Source: Streptomyces sp. NBC_01429
GTDB taxonomy: Bacteria > Actinomycetota > Actinomycetes > Streptomycetales > Streptomycetaceae
Direction of reading: 5' to 3'
DNA length: 64,000 bases
NCBI RefSeq assembly: GCF_036231945.1
Contig: NZ_CP109599.1
Span: 372,001 to 436,000 of the forward strand
Each line of letters starts with the position of its first letter. Position 1 is the stretch's first letter. Under the pieces are notes generated by a model, which worked only from the letters and a program-made list of their open reading frames with translations, ran no database searches and had not been told where the DNA came from. Shown in pieces: positions 1 through 8,306 of the stretch. Made by a program: the position numbers and the translations under genes.

Positions 1-639
1 GTACGCCTCGGCCTCGGGGAGGAACGGCAGCCAGCCGTCGTAGAGCCGGGCGACCCGGTCCAGTACCCGGGGGGTGTCGCTGCCCGCGAGCCACAGGGGC
101 GGTCCGTCGGGGCGGGGCGGGCTGACGAGCCGGTCCAGGCCGGCCGCCTGCCAGTAGCGGCCGTTGAAGGCCTCCGGGGCGCCGGGGCGGTCGCTCGCCC
201 AACAGGTGCGCCACAGTGCGGCGATCTCGTCGAGCCGCCCCGCCCGGCCGGCGAACGAGGCGCCCACGGCGGCGAACTCGTCCTCGGTCTCCGGGAGGGG
301 GAAGCCCGATCCCAGGCCGAGGACGAGCCGGGCGCCGGCGATGTGGTCGAGGCTGCTGACCATGTTGGCGCCGATCAGCGGGTGCCGCAGCGCGGGCGTC
401 AGTGCGGCGGTCCCCAGGGTGATGGTGCGGGTGGCCGCGCCCACGGCGGACAGCACCACCAGGGGATCCAGCCGCGGGCGTGCGGTGAGCGAGTCCCCCG
501 TCCACAGGGAGTCGAAGCCGAGATCCTCGGCCCGCCGAGCGAAGTCCATGAGCGGTGAGGCGCTGTAGTCACCGAGGATCGCCTGCTCTCGGGTGGGCAA
601 CAGGACCCCTGCACGGACCGGCTGACGGACGACGCTCAT
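1..639 (-). CDS. LLM-class flavin-dependent oxidoreductase (partial)
   Basis: The gene starts at the ATG at 639 and runs off the left edge, so only the first 213 residues are visible. It resembles the luciferase-like monooxygenase family (TIM barrel, FMN or F420). Family-like segments are an N-terminal strand reading VRAGVLLPTREQ, then FDSLWTGDSL, GTAALTPALRHP and LVLGLGSGF. It is divergent from the thioesterase gene; the 161-bp gap holds an array of CTGAC heptamers. If FMN-dependent it would need reduced flavin, which the flavin reductase at 11049-11603 could supply. A role in N- or C-oxidation of the cluster product is inference; F420 dependence cannot be excluded from this fragment. Confidence 0.85.
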   Translation of the reverse strand, partial: MSVVRQPVRAGVLLPTREQAILGDYSASPLMDFARRAEDLGFDSLWTGDSLTARPRLDPLVVLSAVGAATRTITLGTAALTPALRHPLIGANMVSSLDHIAGARLVLGLGSGFPLPETEDEFAAVGASFAGRAGRLDEIAALWRTCWASDRPGAPEAFNGRYWQAAGLDRLVSPPRPDGPPLWLAGSDTPRVLDRVARLYDGWLPFLPEAEAY

Positions 640-698
640 CGCGCACACCTCTTCCTTCTCTGATCACGGAACGGTCGCAACGATCCAACCAACCGTGG

Positions 699-727
699 CT
701 GACAGGCTGCTGACGATCAGCTGAAGG
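699..727 (+). promoter_or_regulatory. Triple CTGAC heptamer array, 11-bp phased (site A)
   Basis: Three direct heptamers lie at 699 (CTGACAG), 710 (CTGACGA) and 721 (CTGAAGG), each start 11 bp after the previous one with 4-bp spacers. The array ends 73 bp before the thioesterase GTG, and a possible -10 element TAGAGT lies at 742-747. Direct heptamers phased by one helical turn are typical of SARP and other OmpR-fold activators in Streptomyces. The same pattern recurs at 7145, 8189 and 12047. Confidence 0.65.
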
Positions 728-800
728 TGTGTCAGGTGCAGTAGAGTCGGCTCCTCTTCTTCTGCCGTGGAGACATCCGTACGACCGCGAGGAGCCCGCA

Positions 801-1217
801 GTGACCCAGCACGCCGCACCTCTGGACGACCTGCTCGACCTGATGCCGTACGCCAGGACCACCGGGGTACGGCTGGAGGAGGCGAAGGCATCACTGGTCC
901 GCGGCAGCCTGCCGTGGGCGCCCGGTCTGTGCACGGCCATGGGTGTCCTGCACGGAGGTGCGGTGATGACCCTGGCGGACTGCGTGGGGGCCGTGTGCGC
1001 CTACCTGAACCTGTCGGCCGGCGCGACGACCTCGACGGTGGAGTCGAAGACGAACTTCTTCCGCGGCGTGCGCTCCGGCACCCTCAACGCGGTGGCACGG
1101 CCCTTGCACACGGGGGCCTCGTTCATCGTCGTCCAGACGGATCTCACCGACGACACCGGTCGTCCGGTCGGCCTGACCATCCAGTCGCAGGCCGTACGGG
1201 GCGGCGACCGCGCCTGA
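801..1217 (+). CDS. PaaI-type hotdog thioesterase
   Basis: A 138-aa single hotdog-fold protein of the PaaI/4HBT acyl-CoA thioesterase family. The family signature is visible as GVLHGGAVMTLADCVGAV, with the HGG turn and catalytic Asp. The GTG at 801 is chosen because a GAGGAG ribosome binding site lies about 8 nt upstream and the domain starts soon after; the open frame reaches back to 729 without further homology. It probably hydrolyses an acyl-CoA or acyl-ACP, possibly releasing or editing chains made by the PKS nearby, which lacks a thioesterase domain. The gene is followed by a small hairpin. The substrate is not predictable. Confidence 0.85.
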   Translation: MTQHAAPLDDLLDLMPYARTTGVRLEEAKASLVRGSLPWAPGLCTAMGVLHGGAVMTLADCVGAVCAYLNLSAGATTSTVESKTNFFRGVRSGTLNAVARPLHTGASFIVVQTDLTDDTGRPVGLTIQSQAVRGGDRA

Positions 1218-1219
1218 AC

Positions 1220-1244
1220 CCGACCTACCCGCCGGGGAGGTCGG
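1220..1244. terminator. Small hairpin between convergent genes
   Basis: A 7-bp perfect stem (1220-1226 with 1238-1244) and 11-nt loop lie in the 51-bp gap between the thioesterase and the convergent DinB-type gene. It may work as a weak bidirectional terminator. Confidence 0.35.
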
Positions 1245-1268
1245 CAGGGGAGAGTCGGGCGTCGCGTG

Positions 1269-2138
1269 TCAGCTGAAGACGTGGTCCAGCCAGTCCCGCA
1301 CCACGTCGCGGTCCCCGGTCACCCGGATGCCCGGGGCGGAGAGCGGGAGGCGTCGTTTGAGCAGGGGCAGCAGGAGTTCGCCCGGGGCGTCCACGATGAC
1401 GTCCGGCCGTCCGGCGTCGGGGGCGAGCAGGACCGGGCCGGAGGGGCCGAGGTGGATCAGCCACTCCCCGGGGCCGCCGGTGGAGCCGGCCGCTCTCAGG
1501 AGCATCCGTTCGCCGGAGTGCCGGAGCCGGGCGAGCTGCGGATCGAAGAAGGCGGCGGAGGCGGGCCGGGTCGCGAGTTCGAGGGTGAAGGCGACCAGTT
1601 CCTCGGCCACGTCGCGGTCGAGTTCGGGAGTGACGCCGAGCATCACCTCGGCGTCCATGCGGTGGATCCCCGACTCCAGCGCGCCCCAGGTGGCCCAGCA
1701 CCGGGCACGCGGCTCGCCGAGGCACGCCCACACCGGGCGGTCCGGGCCAGAGGCCAGGAGCGCGTCGACGAAGGCGTCCGCCGACTCCGTGAGCGGCGCG
1801 ACGGAGTGTTCCTCGACGATCCGGGTACCCAGGGGCGTCTTGAGGTGGGCGTGGGTGAGGGCGTCGATGTACGCGGGCCACGGCGCCCCGGTGTCCAGGG
1901 CGCCGTCGGGGATGTCCGGCAGGAAGGTGTGCGGCGGCCGGAACTCGACGGTCCCGCTGTTCAGCATGCCCGTCGCCCAGGTGAAGGCCGCGTGCAGATG
2001 TCCGGTGAGGTGCGCGGCGGTCCAGCCCGGGCAGCCGGGGACCGGGGTCCCCGGGTCGACCTGGGCCAGTACGGCGGACAGCCGACGGCATTGCAGACGG
2101 ATCTCGTCGCACAGACGGGTGTGGTCGTTCCAGAACAT
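1269..2138 (-). CDS. Maleylpyruvate isomerase/DinB-like mycothiol-dependent protein
   Basis: A 289-aa protein starting at the ATG at 2138. The N-terminal half is a DinB-type four-helix bundle with family motifs VPGCPGWTAAHLTGHLHA near residues 30-50 and IHRMDAE near residue 155, which carry metal-ligand His residues of the mycothiol-dependent maleylpyruvate isomerase family. The C-terminal part resembles the MDMPI C-terminal domain. Such proteins typically perform mycothiol-dependent isomerisation or S-transfer in actinobacteria, and many cluster-encoded copies have unknown substrates. It lies just downstream of, and on the same strand as, the PKS, separated by a hairpin. A tailoring or detoxification role is inference. 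Confidence 0.75.
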   Translation of the reverse strand: MFWNDHTRLCDEIRLQCRRLSAVLAQVDPGTPVPGCPGWTAAHLTGHLHAAFTWATGMLNSGTVEFRPPHTFLPDIPDGALDTGAPWPAYIDALTHAHLKTPLGTRIVEEHSVAPLTESADAFVDALLASGPDRPVWACLGEPRARCWATWGALESGIHRMDAEVMLGVTPELDRDVAEELVAFTLELATRPASAAFFDPQLARLRHSGERMLLRAAGSTGGPGEWLIHLGPSGPVLLAPDAGRPDVIVDAPGELLLPLLKRRLPLSAPGIRVTGDRDVVRDWLDHVFS

Positions 2139-2179
2139 GGGCTCTCCAACGTGGTGAATCCGTCCCCCGGTCCCCGCGT

Positions 2180-2200
2180 GGGCCGGGGCCGCCCCGGCCC
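2180..2200 (-). terminator. Hairpin after the PKS gene
   Basis: A 9-bp GC-only perfect stem (2180-2188 with 2192-2200) and a 3-nt loop lie 21 nt beyond the PKS stop codon on its strand. No T-run follows, as is usual for Streptomyces terminators. Confidence 0.5.
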
Positions 2201-2221
2201 ACCGGGGTGGCCCCGACCGCG

Positions 2222-5200
2222 TCACGAGACGGGGGCGTCCTTGGCGGGCAGCAGCCTCTCGATGTACGCGCTCAGCAGGTCGACGCGGGGCTGTTCGTAG
2301 ACGACGGACGTCGGCAGGGTGACCAGGAACGCCGCCTCCAGGGCGGTGCGGATCTCGACCGCGTTGAGCGAGTCCATCCCCAGGGCCGCCAGCTCCGCGT
2401 CCGGTTCGAGGTCGTCGGCGTCGCGGAAGCGCAGCACGTCCGCGAGCCTGCTCCGCACGATCGTGTTGATTCCCGCGGACCGGGCCGGACCGGGTGTCTC
2501 CGGCAGGGTGCCCGGGTCGACGGGCCCGCCGGTCGTGGCCCGGTCGGTGACCAGCTCGTCGAAGAGCGCGTTCCCGGGCCTCCGGGACACGAAGCGGCCC
2601 CAGTCGCAGCGGCCCACGACGACGTGGGTCCGTCCGGCGTCCAGCAGGCCGGGGAGCAGGCCCGCCGCCTCCGTCTCGTCGAGGGGCCGGATGCCCTGTG
2701 CCTCCCAGCTCCTGACCGGTGCGGAGTCCGGGTCGCGCGGGACCCAGGGGCCCCAGTCGACGGCGAGAGCCGGCAGGTCCGCGCGAGCGCGCCGGGCCGC
2801 CAGGTGGGCGAGGAAGGCGTCGCCCGCCCCGGGTCCGGCCGCGAGGGCGGAGCCGATCGTCGCGCCCGCCGTGGAGCAGAGCAGGAAGAAGTCCGGCCGG
2901 GGCAGCCGGGCCGTCGCCTCGTGCAGCAGCCAGGCCCCGTAGACCTTGGCCCTGAAGACCGTGTCCAGGTTCTGCCAGGTCTGCTCCGCCACCGGCAGGT
3001 GCGCGCCGTCCGCCGCCGCGTGCACCACGCCTCCCACCGGCCGTCCGGTGTCCGCCAGTTCCGCGAAGACCCGGTCGACGTCCGGAGCCGACCCGATGTC
3101 GCACCGGCGGACCGTCACGGTGACGCCGTCGCCCAGTTCGGGCGCCTCTCCCCCGGTGCGGCTCAGCAGCAGCAGGTCGCGGGCGCCGAGCGCGACGAGC
3201 CGACGCGCCATGTGCAGTCCGACGGTGCCGAGTCCGCCCGCCACCACGTAGGTGCGGTCGGGCCGGATCTCGACCGGACGGCCCGGCTCCGGCGCGGGCC
3301 CGGCGGGGCGCAGCCGTCGTACCCAGCGCTGTCCGTCCCGGTGGGCCACCTCGAACTCGGTGTCCTGCGGCGACGACCACTCGTCGATCAGCGGCCCCGT
3401 TCCCTCGGTGCCGGGTTGCAGGTCGACCAGTGTCACCCGGTATCCGGGGCGTTCGACGGCCAGGCTGCGGGCGAATCCCCACAGGGTGGCCGCCGCCGAC
3501 ACCGCGGGCGGGGCATCCGACCCGGGGTCGCCGGGCAGGGTGTGCGCGCCTTCGGTGACCAGCCACAGGCGTCGTCCGTCACCGAACCCCTCGCGTGCCA
3601 GGATGTCCAACAGGGGCAGCAGTTCGCCGTAGTTAAGCGCGCACTCGGCCCGCAGCCGCTCCACGCCCGTGGTGTCTTCCGGGGCACGGTGCCAGAACCA
3701 GACCACGTCGCGGGGCGGGCCGTCGCGCAGCGCCGCCACCAGTTCCTCGGGGCCCGCCGGACAGATCGGTTCGACGCCCGCCTCGGGCGCGCGGTCCAGC
3801 AGCCGGGAGCGCAGCTCCTCGGGGGCCCGGAGCAGGAGGACGCCACGCTTCTCGCCCGGTTCGCCGGCCGGCCGGGCGACCCAGTGCTGTTCGTGGAGGA
3901 GCGGCAGCGCGGCATCGGGCTCGGGCCGGGGGCCGCGCTCGGCCGCCCACGCGGCCTCGGCCTCCCGGCGCTGCGGGGTGGGCAGCCAGTACGGCTTCCG
4001 GTCGAACGGGTAGGCGGGCAGCTGGACCCGGGTGCGGGGCGCGTCCCGGTGGTAGCCGGTCCACGAGACCGGCACCCCGGCCTCGTAGGCCCCGGCCAGT
4101 GAGCGCCGGATCATGTCGCCGGTGGTGTCGTCGCGGAAGGTGCTGCTCAGCCAGACGTGCTCCGGGTCGGTGGCGGTTGTCCGGGCGAGTGAGGCGAGGG
4201 CGGTGGAGGGGCCCATCTCGACGAAGACGTGGCGCCCGCGCCGTTCCACCGCCTGGACGCAGGCCTCGAACTGCACCGGCTCCAGCAGGTGGCGTATCCA
4301 GTAGTCGGGGGTGCCCATCTCTCCGGACCTGGCCACCCGGCCCGTGACGTTGGAGACGACGGCCATGGTGGGCACCCGGAACTCCACTGTCGCGAGTTCG
4401 GCGCGGAACTCGTCGGCGATCTCGCTCATGAGGTCGCAGTGGTAGGGGGCGGCGCCGCGCAGCGGTGTCACCTTCACGCCCTGCTCCGTCAGGCGCGCGC
4501 CGGCGTCGGCCAGCGACTCGGTCCCGCCGGTGAGCAGGCACTGGGCGGGGCCGTTGACCGCGCCGACGGCGAGGTCCGGGTAGCGCTCCAGGAGCGGTGC
4601 GATGTCGGCCGCGCGTGCGCCCACCGCCGCCATGCCGCCCTTGCTCTGGAGCCGGCCGCTGAGCCGGCCCCGGGCGGCCACCAGCCGTGCCGCGTCCTCC
4701 AGGGAGAACAGTCCGGCGGTCGCGGCGGCGGCGTACTCGCCGAGGCTGTGCCCCACGAGCACCGACGGGCGGACGCCCCAGGACAGCCACAGCCGTGCCA
4801 TGGCGTACTCCAGGCTGAACAGGGCGGGTTGCAGATGGCGCGCCTCGTGGATACGTCCCGGCACGTCGTCCTCGCCGCGTACCAGCACGCCGGGCGGCAG
4901 GCCGGTCAGCGGGGCGAAGACCCGGTCGCAGGCGTCGATCGCGTCCCGGAAGACGGCGTACTGGTGGTAGAGGGCGCTGCCCATGCCGGGGTACTGCGTT
5001 CCGGTCCCGGAGAACAGGTAGGCGACCTTCGGGTTCCCCGGCCGGCCGCCCGGCTCGACGCCCCCGAGGTCCGCGAGGCGTTTGCCGAGGGTCCGCGCGA
5101 GGTCCTCGCGGTCGCGCACCACATCGGCGATCCGGTGCCGGAAGTGCGCCCGGCCGGTGTTGGAGGTCCGGCACAGGTCGGTGACGGATACGTCGGGGTG

Positions 5201-6775
5201 CCGTTCCAGGTGCTCCAGATGCCGCTCGACGAGCCGGCGCAGCGAGGTGCGGCTCTTGGCGGAGAGGGTGACGACGGCGCCGGCGGGTGCCTCGGTGACG
5301 GGGTGCGCTTCGGTGACGGGGTGCGCCCCGATGGCGTCCGCGGTGGTGGTGGCGCCGGTGGCGTTGCCGGTGGTGGGTGCCTGCTCGGTCTCGGTGGGCG
5401 GTCCCTCCAGGACGACCGTGGCGATGGTGCCGGTGACGCCGAAGCTGTTCACCAGGGCGCGTCCGACTCCGTCGCCCGGCCAGGGCCGGACCTCGGTGGG
5501 CACCGCGAAGGGGGCGTCCTGCCAGGCGATGACGGGGGACGGGGTGACGAGATTGAGGTGGGGGTAGACCGTCCGTTCACGGAGCTGGAGGACCGTCTTG
5601 ATGAGTCCGCCGACACCGGCGGCGCCCTCCATGTGGCCGATGTTGGTCTTCAGGGATCCGACGAGCACCGGGTCGGCCCCGCTGTGCGAGGCGCCGAAGA
5701 CTCCGGTGATCGCGTCGGTCTCGGTGGGGTCGCCCAGCGCGGTGCCGGTGCCGTGCGCCTCCACGTACTGGATGTCCCCGGGCTCCAGCCGGCTCCTCGT
5801 CAGCGCGGCCCGCATGACCTCTTCCTGCGCGGCGCCGTTCGGGGCCGTCAGTCCGGCGCTCTCGCCGTCCTGCCGGACGGCGGATCCGCGGATCACGGCG
5901 TGCACGGTGTCGCCGTCCCGCCGGGCGTCGCCGAGCCGCTTGAGGACGAGTACGCCGCATCCCTCGGCGCGGGCGTATCCGTCCGCGGTCTCGTCGAACG
6001 TCTTGCACTGTCCGTCGGGTGCGAGCATCCCGCCGAGGGCCAGGACGGCCTGGCTGCGCGCGTTGTGCATCACGTTCACTCCGCCGCACAGCGCGATCCC
6101 GCACTCCCCCTCGCGCAGCGCCTGCACGGCGAGGTGGGCGGCGACCAGGGACGACGAACACGTGGTGTCGATCGACATGCAGGGGCCGCGCAGTCCGAGG
6201 ACGTACGACAGCCGGCCCGACACACCGCTGTGGGTGAGCCCGGGTGCGAGGTAGGGGGTGAGGTCTTCGGGGGCGAGATCGGTCGCCTCGAAGATGTAGT
6301 CGAGCGACGTCACCCCCATGAAGACGCCGGTGTCGCCGTGGCGCAGGGACACCGGGTCGATGCCCGCGTGCTCCAGTGCCTCCCAGGCCGTCTCCAGGGT
6401 CAGACGCTGCTGGGGGGCGATGTACGGGGCTTCCTTGGGCGACACGGAGAAGAAGGCGGCGTCGAACCGGTCCACGCCCTCGACGAAGCCGCCGCGGGGA
6501 TGCTCGTCCAGCAGGCCGTCGCCCGTACCGGCGCCGTGGGCCATCTCCCTGCGCTCGTCCGCGGGCAACGGCCCGATACCCGACCGGCCCTGCCGCAGGA
6601 ATTCGGCGAAGGCGTCGACGTCGTCGTTCCCGCCCGGACAGCGCAGCCCCATCCCCACGACGGCGATGGGCTCGTACTTCTCGCGCAGCAGCCCGGTGAT
6701 CTGCTCGTCCTTGCGCCGCAGTTCACGCAGCGCGGCGGCCAGCTCTTCCCGGGTCTCCTCCGACGTCTGTGCCAT
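2222..6775 (-). CDS. Type I polyketide synthase, one module: KS-AT-KR-ACP
   Basis: A 1517-aa modular PKS. A charged N-terminal helix (residues 5-33) resembles a docking coiled coil. KS spans about 36-455, with Cys206 in DTTCSSSL and His residues in VEAHGTGT and TNIGHMEG. AT spans about 575-880, with Ser677 in GHSLGE; the usual specificity site reads APYH, neither HAFH nor YASH, so the extender unit is unclear. KR spans about 1170-1360 and keeps the GGLGTVG cofactor loop and the LLCSTAG serine, but the usual Tyr and Asn positions read Pro and Asp, suggesting loss of reduction. ACP spans about 1435-1505, with Ser1469 in LGMDSLNAV. No DH, ER or TE is present. The start ATG has a GGAGGAG site. 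The discrete ACP lies 32 bp upstream on the same strand. Confidence 0.95.
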   Translation of the reverse strand: MAQTSEETREELAAALRELRRKDEQITGLLREKYEPIAVVGMGLRCPGGNDDVDAFAEFLRQGRSGIGPLPADERREMAHGAGTGDGLLDEHPRGGFVEGVDRFDAAFFSVSPKEAPYIAPQQRLTLETAWEALEHAGIDPVSLRHGDTGVFMGVTSLDYIFEATDLAPEDLTPYLAPGLTHSGVSGRLSYVLGLRGPCMSIDTTCSSSLVAAHLAVQALREGECGIALCGGVNVMHNARSQAVLALGGMLAPDGQCKTFDETADGYARAEGCGVLVLKRLGDARRDGDTVHAVIRGSAVRQDGESAGLTAPNGAAQEEVMRAALTRSRLEPGDIQYVEAHGTGTALGDPTETDAITGVFGASHSGADPVLVGSLKTNIGHMEGAAGVGGLIKTVLQLRERTVYPHLNLVTPSPVIAWQDAPFAVPTEVRPWPGDGVGRALVNSFGVTGTIATVVLEGPPTETEQAPTTGNATGATTTADAIGAHPVTEAHPVTEAPAGAVVTLSAKSRTSLRRLVERHLEHLERHPDVSVTDLCRTSNTGRAHFRHRIADVVRDREDLARTLGKRLADLGGVEPGGRPGNPKVAYLFSGTGTQYPGMGSALYHQYAVFRDAIDACDRVFAPLTGLPPGVLVRGEDDVPGRIHEARHLQPALFSLEYAMARLWLSWGVRPSVLVGHSLGEYAAAATAGLFSLEDAARLVAARGRLSGRLQSKGGMAAVGARAADIAPLLERYPDLAVGAVNGPAQCLLTGGTESLADAGARLTEQGVKVTPLRGAAPYHCDLMSEIADEFRAELATVEFRVPTMAVVSNVTGRVARSGEMGTPDYWIRHLLEPVQFEACVQAVERRGRHVFVEMGPSTALASLARTTATDPEHVWLSSTFRDDTTGDMIRRSLAGAYEAGVPVSWTGYHRDAPRTRVQLPAYPFDRKPYWLPTPQRREAEAAWAAERGPRPEPDAALPLLHEQHWVARPAGEPGEKRGVLLLRAPEELRSRLLDRAPEAGVEPICPAGPEELVAALRDGPPRDVVWFWHRAPEDTTGVERLRAECALNYGELLPLLDILAREGFGDGRRLWLVTEGAHTLPGDPGSDAPPAVSAAATLWGFARSLAVERPGYRVTLVDLQPGTEGTGPLIDEWSSPQDTEFEVAHRDGQRWVRRLRPAGPAPEPGRPVEIRPDRTYVVAGGLGTVGLHMARRLVALGARDLLLLSRTGGEAPELGDGVTVTVRRCDIGSAPDVDRVFAELADTGRPVGGVVHAAADGAHLPVAEQTWQNLDTVFRAKVYGAWLLHEATARLPRPDFFLLCSTAGATIGSALAAGPGAGDAFLAHLAARRARADLPALAVDWGPWVPRDPDSAPVRSWEAQGIRPLDETEAAGLLPGLLDAGRTHVVVGRCDWGRFVSRRPGNALFDELVTDRATTGGPVDPGTLPETPGPARSAGINTIVRSRLADVLRFRDADDLEPDAELAALGMDSLNAVEIRTALEAAFLVTLPTSVVYEQPRVDLLSAYIERLLPAKDAPVS

Positions 6776-6807
6776 GGTTCTCCTCCAGCCGGGTACGGGC
6801 GGTCGCC

Positions 6808-7092
6808 TCAGTCGGTCAGATGGTCGATCAACTGCTCGGGGGTCGGCCGGCGGAACAGCACCGTCGTCGGAATCTCACATTCGAGTTTCTGCTCCAGAAT
6901 CGTCTTCACCTCACTCATCTTCAGTGAAGTGAGACCCAGGTCGAAGAATCCGGCCTCCAGTGGCAATTCCTCCTCGTCCGTCATGAGGAGAGCCGACTTG
7001 AGTTCTCGAACCACCAGGTCCTCGATTATCTCCCGACGCTCATGCAAAGGCATGAGCGTCAATTCGCTCATAACAGGAACCAGTTGTGACAC
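6808..7092 (-). CDS. Discrete acyl carrier protein
   Basis: A 94-aa carrier protein. The phosphopantetheine site is the Ser in DLGLTSLKM, within a normal four-helix ACP pattern. The GTG at 7092 is preferred over the internal ATG at 7071 because GGAGG lies 4 nt upstream of it; the 7071 start has no clear site. It is the first gene of a two-gene operon with the PKS (gap 32 bp) and probably loads or accepts the acyl chain for that module. It is less GC-rich than its neighbours in the first half, and its divergent promoter region carries CTGAC heptamer site B. Confidence 0.85.
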   Translation of the reverse strand: MSQLVPVMSELTLMPLHERREIIEDLVVRELKSALLMTDEEELPLEAGFFDLGLTSLKMSEVKTILEQKLECEIPTTVLFRRPTPEQLIDHLTD

Positions 7093-7144
7093 ATTTCCTC
7101 CGACCTTCGGAACAACTTCATCCGCTGCATCTAAGCAACCGTTC

Positions 7145-7173
7145 CTGACACGTCGATGACGCACCACTGACAA
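7145..7173 (+). promoter_or_regulatory. Triple CTGAC heptamer array (site B)
   Basis: Heptamers lie at 7145 (CTGACAC), 7156 (ATGACGC) and 7167 (CTGACAA), exactly 11 bp apart with 4-bp spacers. The array is in the divergent region between the ACP/PKS operon and the CMD-family gene, ending 109 bp before the latter's ATG. Confidence 0.6.
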
Positions 7174-7282
7174 CCGAACCATGCATTCGGAAGCTCAACT
7201 CGACCCGTTTACCGCCGCGGTCGGAGCGAGGTACTTTCTTGCCGTACCACCCCATGGATTCGATCTTGAGGAGCACCGCACG

Positions 7283-7840
7283 ATGCCCCGAATTCCCTGC
7301 CTAGGTCCCGAGGCACTTCCCGAATCCCTCCGCTCCCTCGACGAGGGGCGCATCATCAATCTGTTCAAGGTCCTCGCCCACGCCCCGAACGCGGTGGAGC
7401 CGATCGCGCGGGTCGCCGCGGCGCTCCTGGCGGCGGGCGGGCTCAGCCCGGTCGACCGGGAACTGGTCATCCTCACCTGTGCGATGCGCTACGAGTCCGA
7501 GTACGAGTGGGCCCAGCACGTCCCGCTGTCCCAGGCCGCCGGCGTCACCGACGAGCAGCGGGCGGCGCTGCGCCGCGGCGACCACGACGCGGCCGTCCTC
7601 AGCCCCGCGCAGCGCGGGCTCGTCCGGTTCGCCGCGGCGGCGGCCGACCATCCGCAGGTCAGCGACTCCGTCTACGCGGGCGCGAGCCGCCACTACGACG
7701 ACGAGCAACTGGTGGAGACCCTGATCCTGGTCGGGTTCTACTTCCTGGTGGCCCGGGTGTGCACGGTGGTGGACGTGGAGATCGACGCGCCCGAGGGGGA
7801 GGACGTCCTGCGCATGGCCAGGCTCATGCAGGCGGGTTGA
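7283..7840 (+). CDS. Carboxymuconolactone decarboxylase/AhpD-like protein
   Basis: A 185-aa protein of the CMD family (AhpD-like fold). The core segment runs LSPVDRELVILTCAMRYESE then YEWAQHVPLSQAAG, the usual E-x-x-x-H helix of the family, and a second helical region begins QLVETLILVGFYFLVARV. Only one Cys lies in the active helix, so a CxxC peroxidase function is unlikely. The ATG at 7283 has GAGGAG about 9 nt upstream. Its substrate in this cluster is unknown; family members act on lactones, or in oxidative or isomerase steps. A very strong hairpin follows the stop codon. Confidence 0.8.
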   Translation: MPRIPCLGPEALPESLRSLDEGRIINLFKVLAHAPNAVEPIARVAAALLAAGGLSPVDRELVILTCAMRYESEYEWAQHVPLSQAAGVTDEQRAALRRGDHDAAVLSPAQRGLVRFAAAAADHPQVSDSVYAGASRHYDDEQLVETLILVGFYFLVARVCTVVDVEIDAPEGEDVLRMARLMQAG

Positions 7841-7851
7841 GCCGGTACGGC

Positions 7852-7929
7852 CGCGGGGGCACCGAGCCCGCCGCGCGACCGGGGCCGGTGCTGCGGCCCC
7901 GGTCGCGCGGCGGGCTCGGTGCCCCCGCG
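7852..7929. terminator. 35-bp perfect hairpin terminator
   Basis: A perfect 35-bp inverted repeat (7852-7886 with 7895-7929) with an 8-nt loop starts 12 nt after the CMD-family stop and is followed by AAAAA. It is unusually long for a terminator and would insulate this gene from the convergent tRNA-like gene. Confidence 0.85.
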
Positions 7930-7935
7930 CAAAAA

Positions 7936-7972
7936 TGCCCGCTCCCCGGAATTCGGTTCCGGGGAGCGGGCA
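7936..7972. terminator. Second hairpin, 16-bp perfect stem
   Basis: Arms 7936-7951 and 7957-7972 pair perfectly around a TTCGG loop. It sits just beyond the 35-bp hairpin, flanked by an A-run on one side, so it could terminate transcription from either direction. Confidence 0.75.
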
Positions 7973-8004
7973 CGGTAAATCAGAAGTCGTCAGGGCGGCC
8001 GTTC

Positions 8005-8033
8005 GGGGACGACGGCACGACGCCGTCGTCCCC
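8005..8033 (-). terminator. Hairpin directly 3' of the tRNA-like gene
   Basis: A 12-bp perfect stem (8005-8016 with 8022-8033) and 5-nt loop begin 7 nt after the tRNA-like 3' end on the minus strand. Position and strength suggest it ends transcription of that RNA. Confidence 0.7.
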
Positions 8034-8040
8034 CCTGCGG

Positions 8041-8132
<92 letters not shown>

Positions 8133-8188
8133 ATGTTCCCGGCCTCCGTGTTGTCCGCCGGTTACAAGAACAACAATGACAGAGATGT

Positions 8189-8217
8189 CTGACAGGGCGC
8201 TGACGCACCTCTGACGT
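8189..8217 (+). promoter_or_regulatory. Triple CTGAC heptamer array (site C)
   Basis: Heptamers lie at 8189 (CTGACAG), 8200 (CTGACGC) and 8211 (CTGACGT), each 11 bp apart with 4-bp spacers. This is the cleanest of the four arrays. It lies between the divergent tRNA-like gene and the DUF2156 transferase gene, ending 89 bp before the latter's ATG. Confidence 0.7.
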
Positions 8218-8306
8218 CTCGTGGCAGTTCTTTTCCGGTCTTCCGCCGGACGATCCCTCGGTGTTCTACTCGCATGACAAGAGAAAGTTCCGAAAGGGGA
8301 ACTGGA

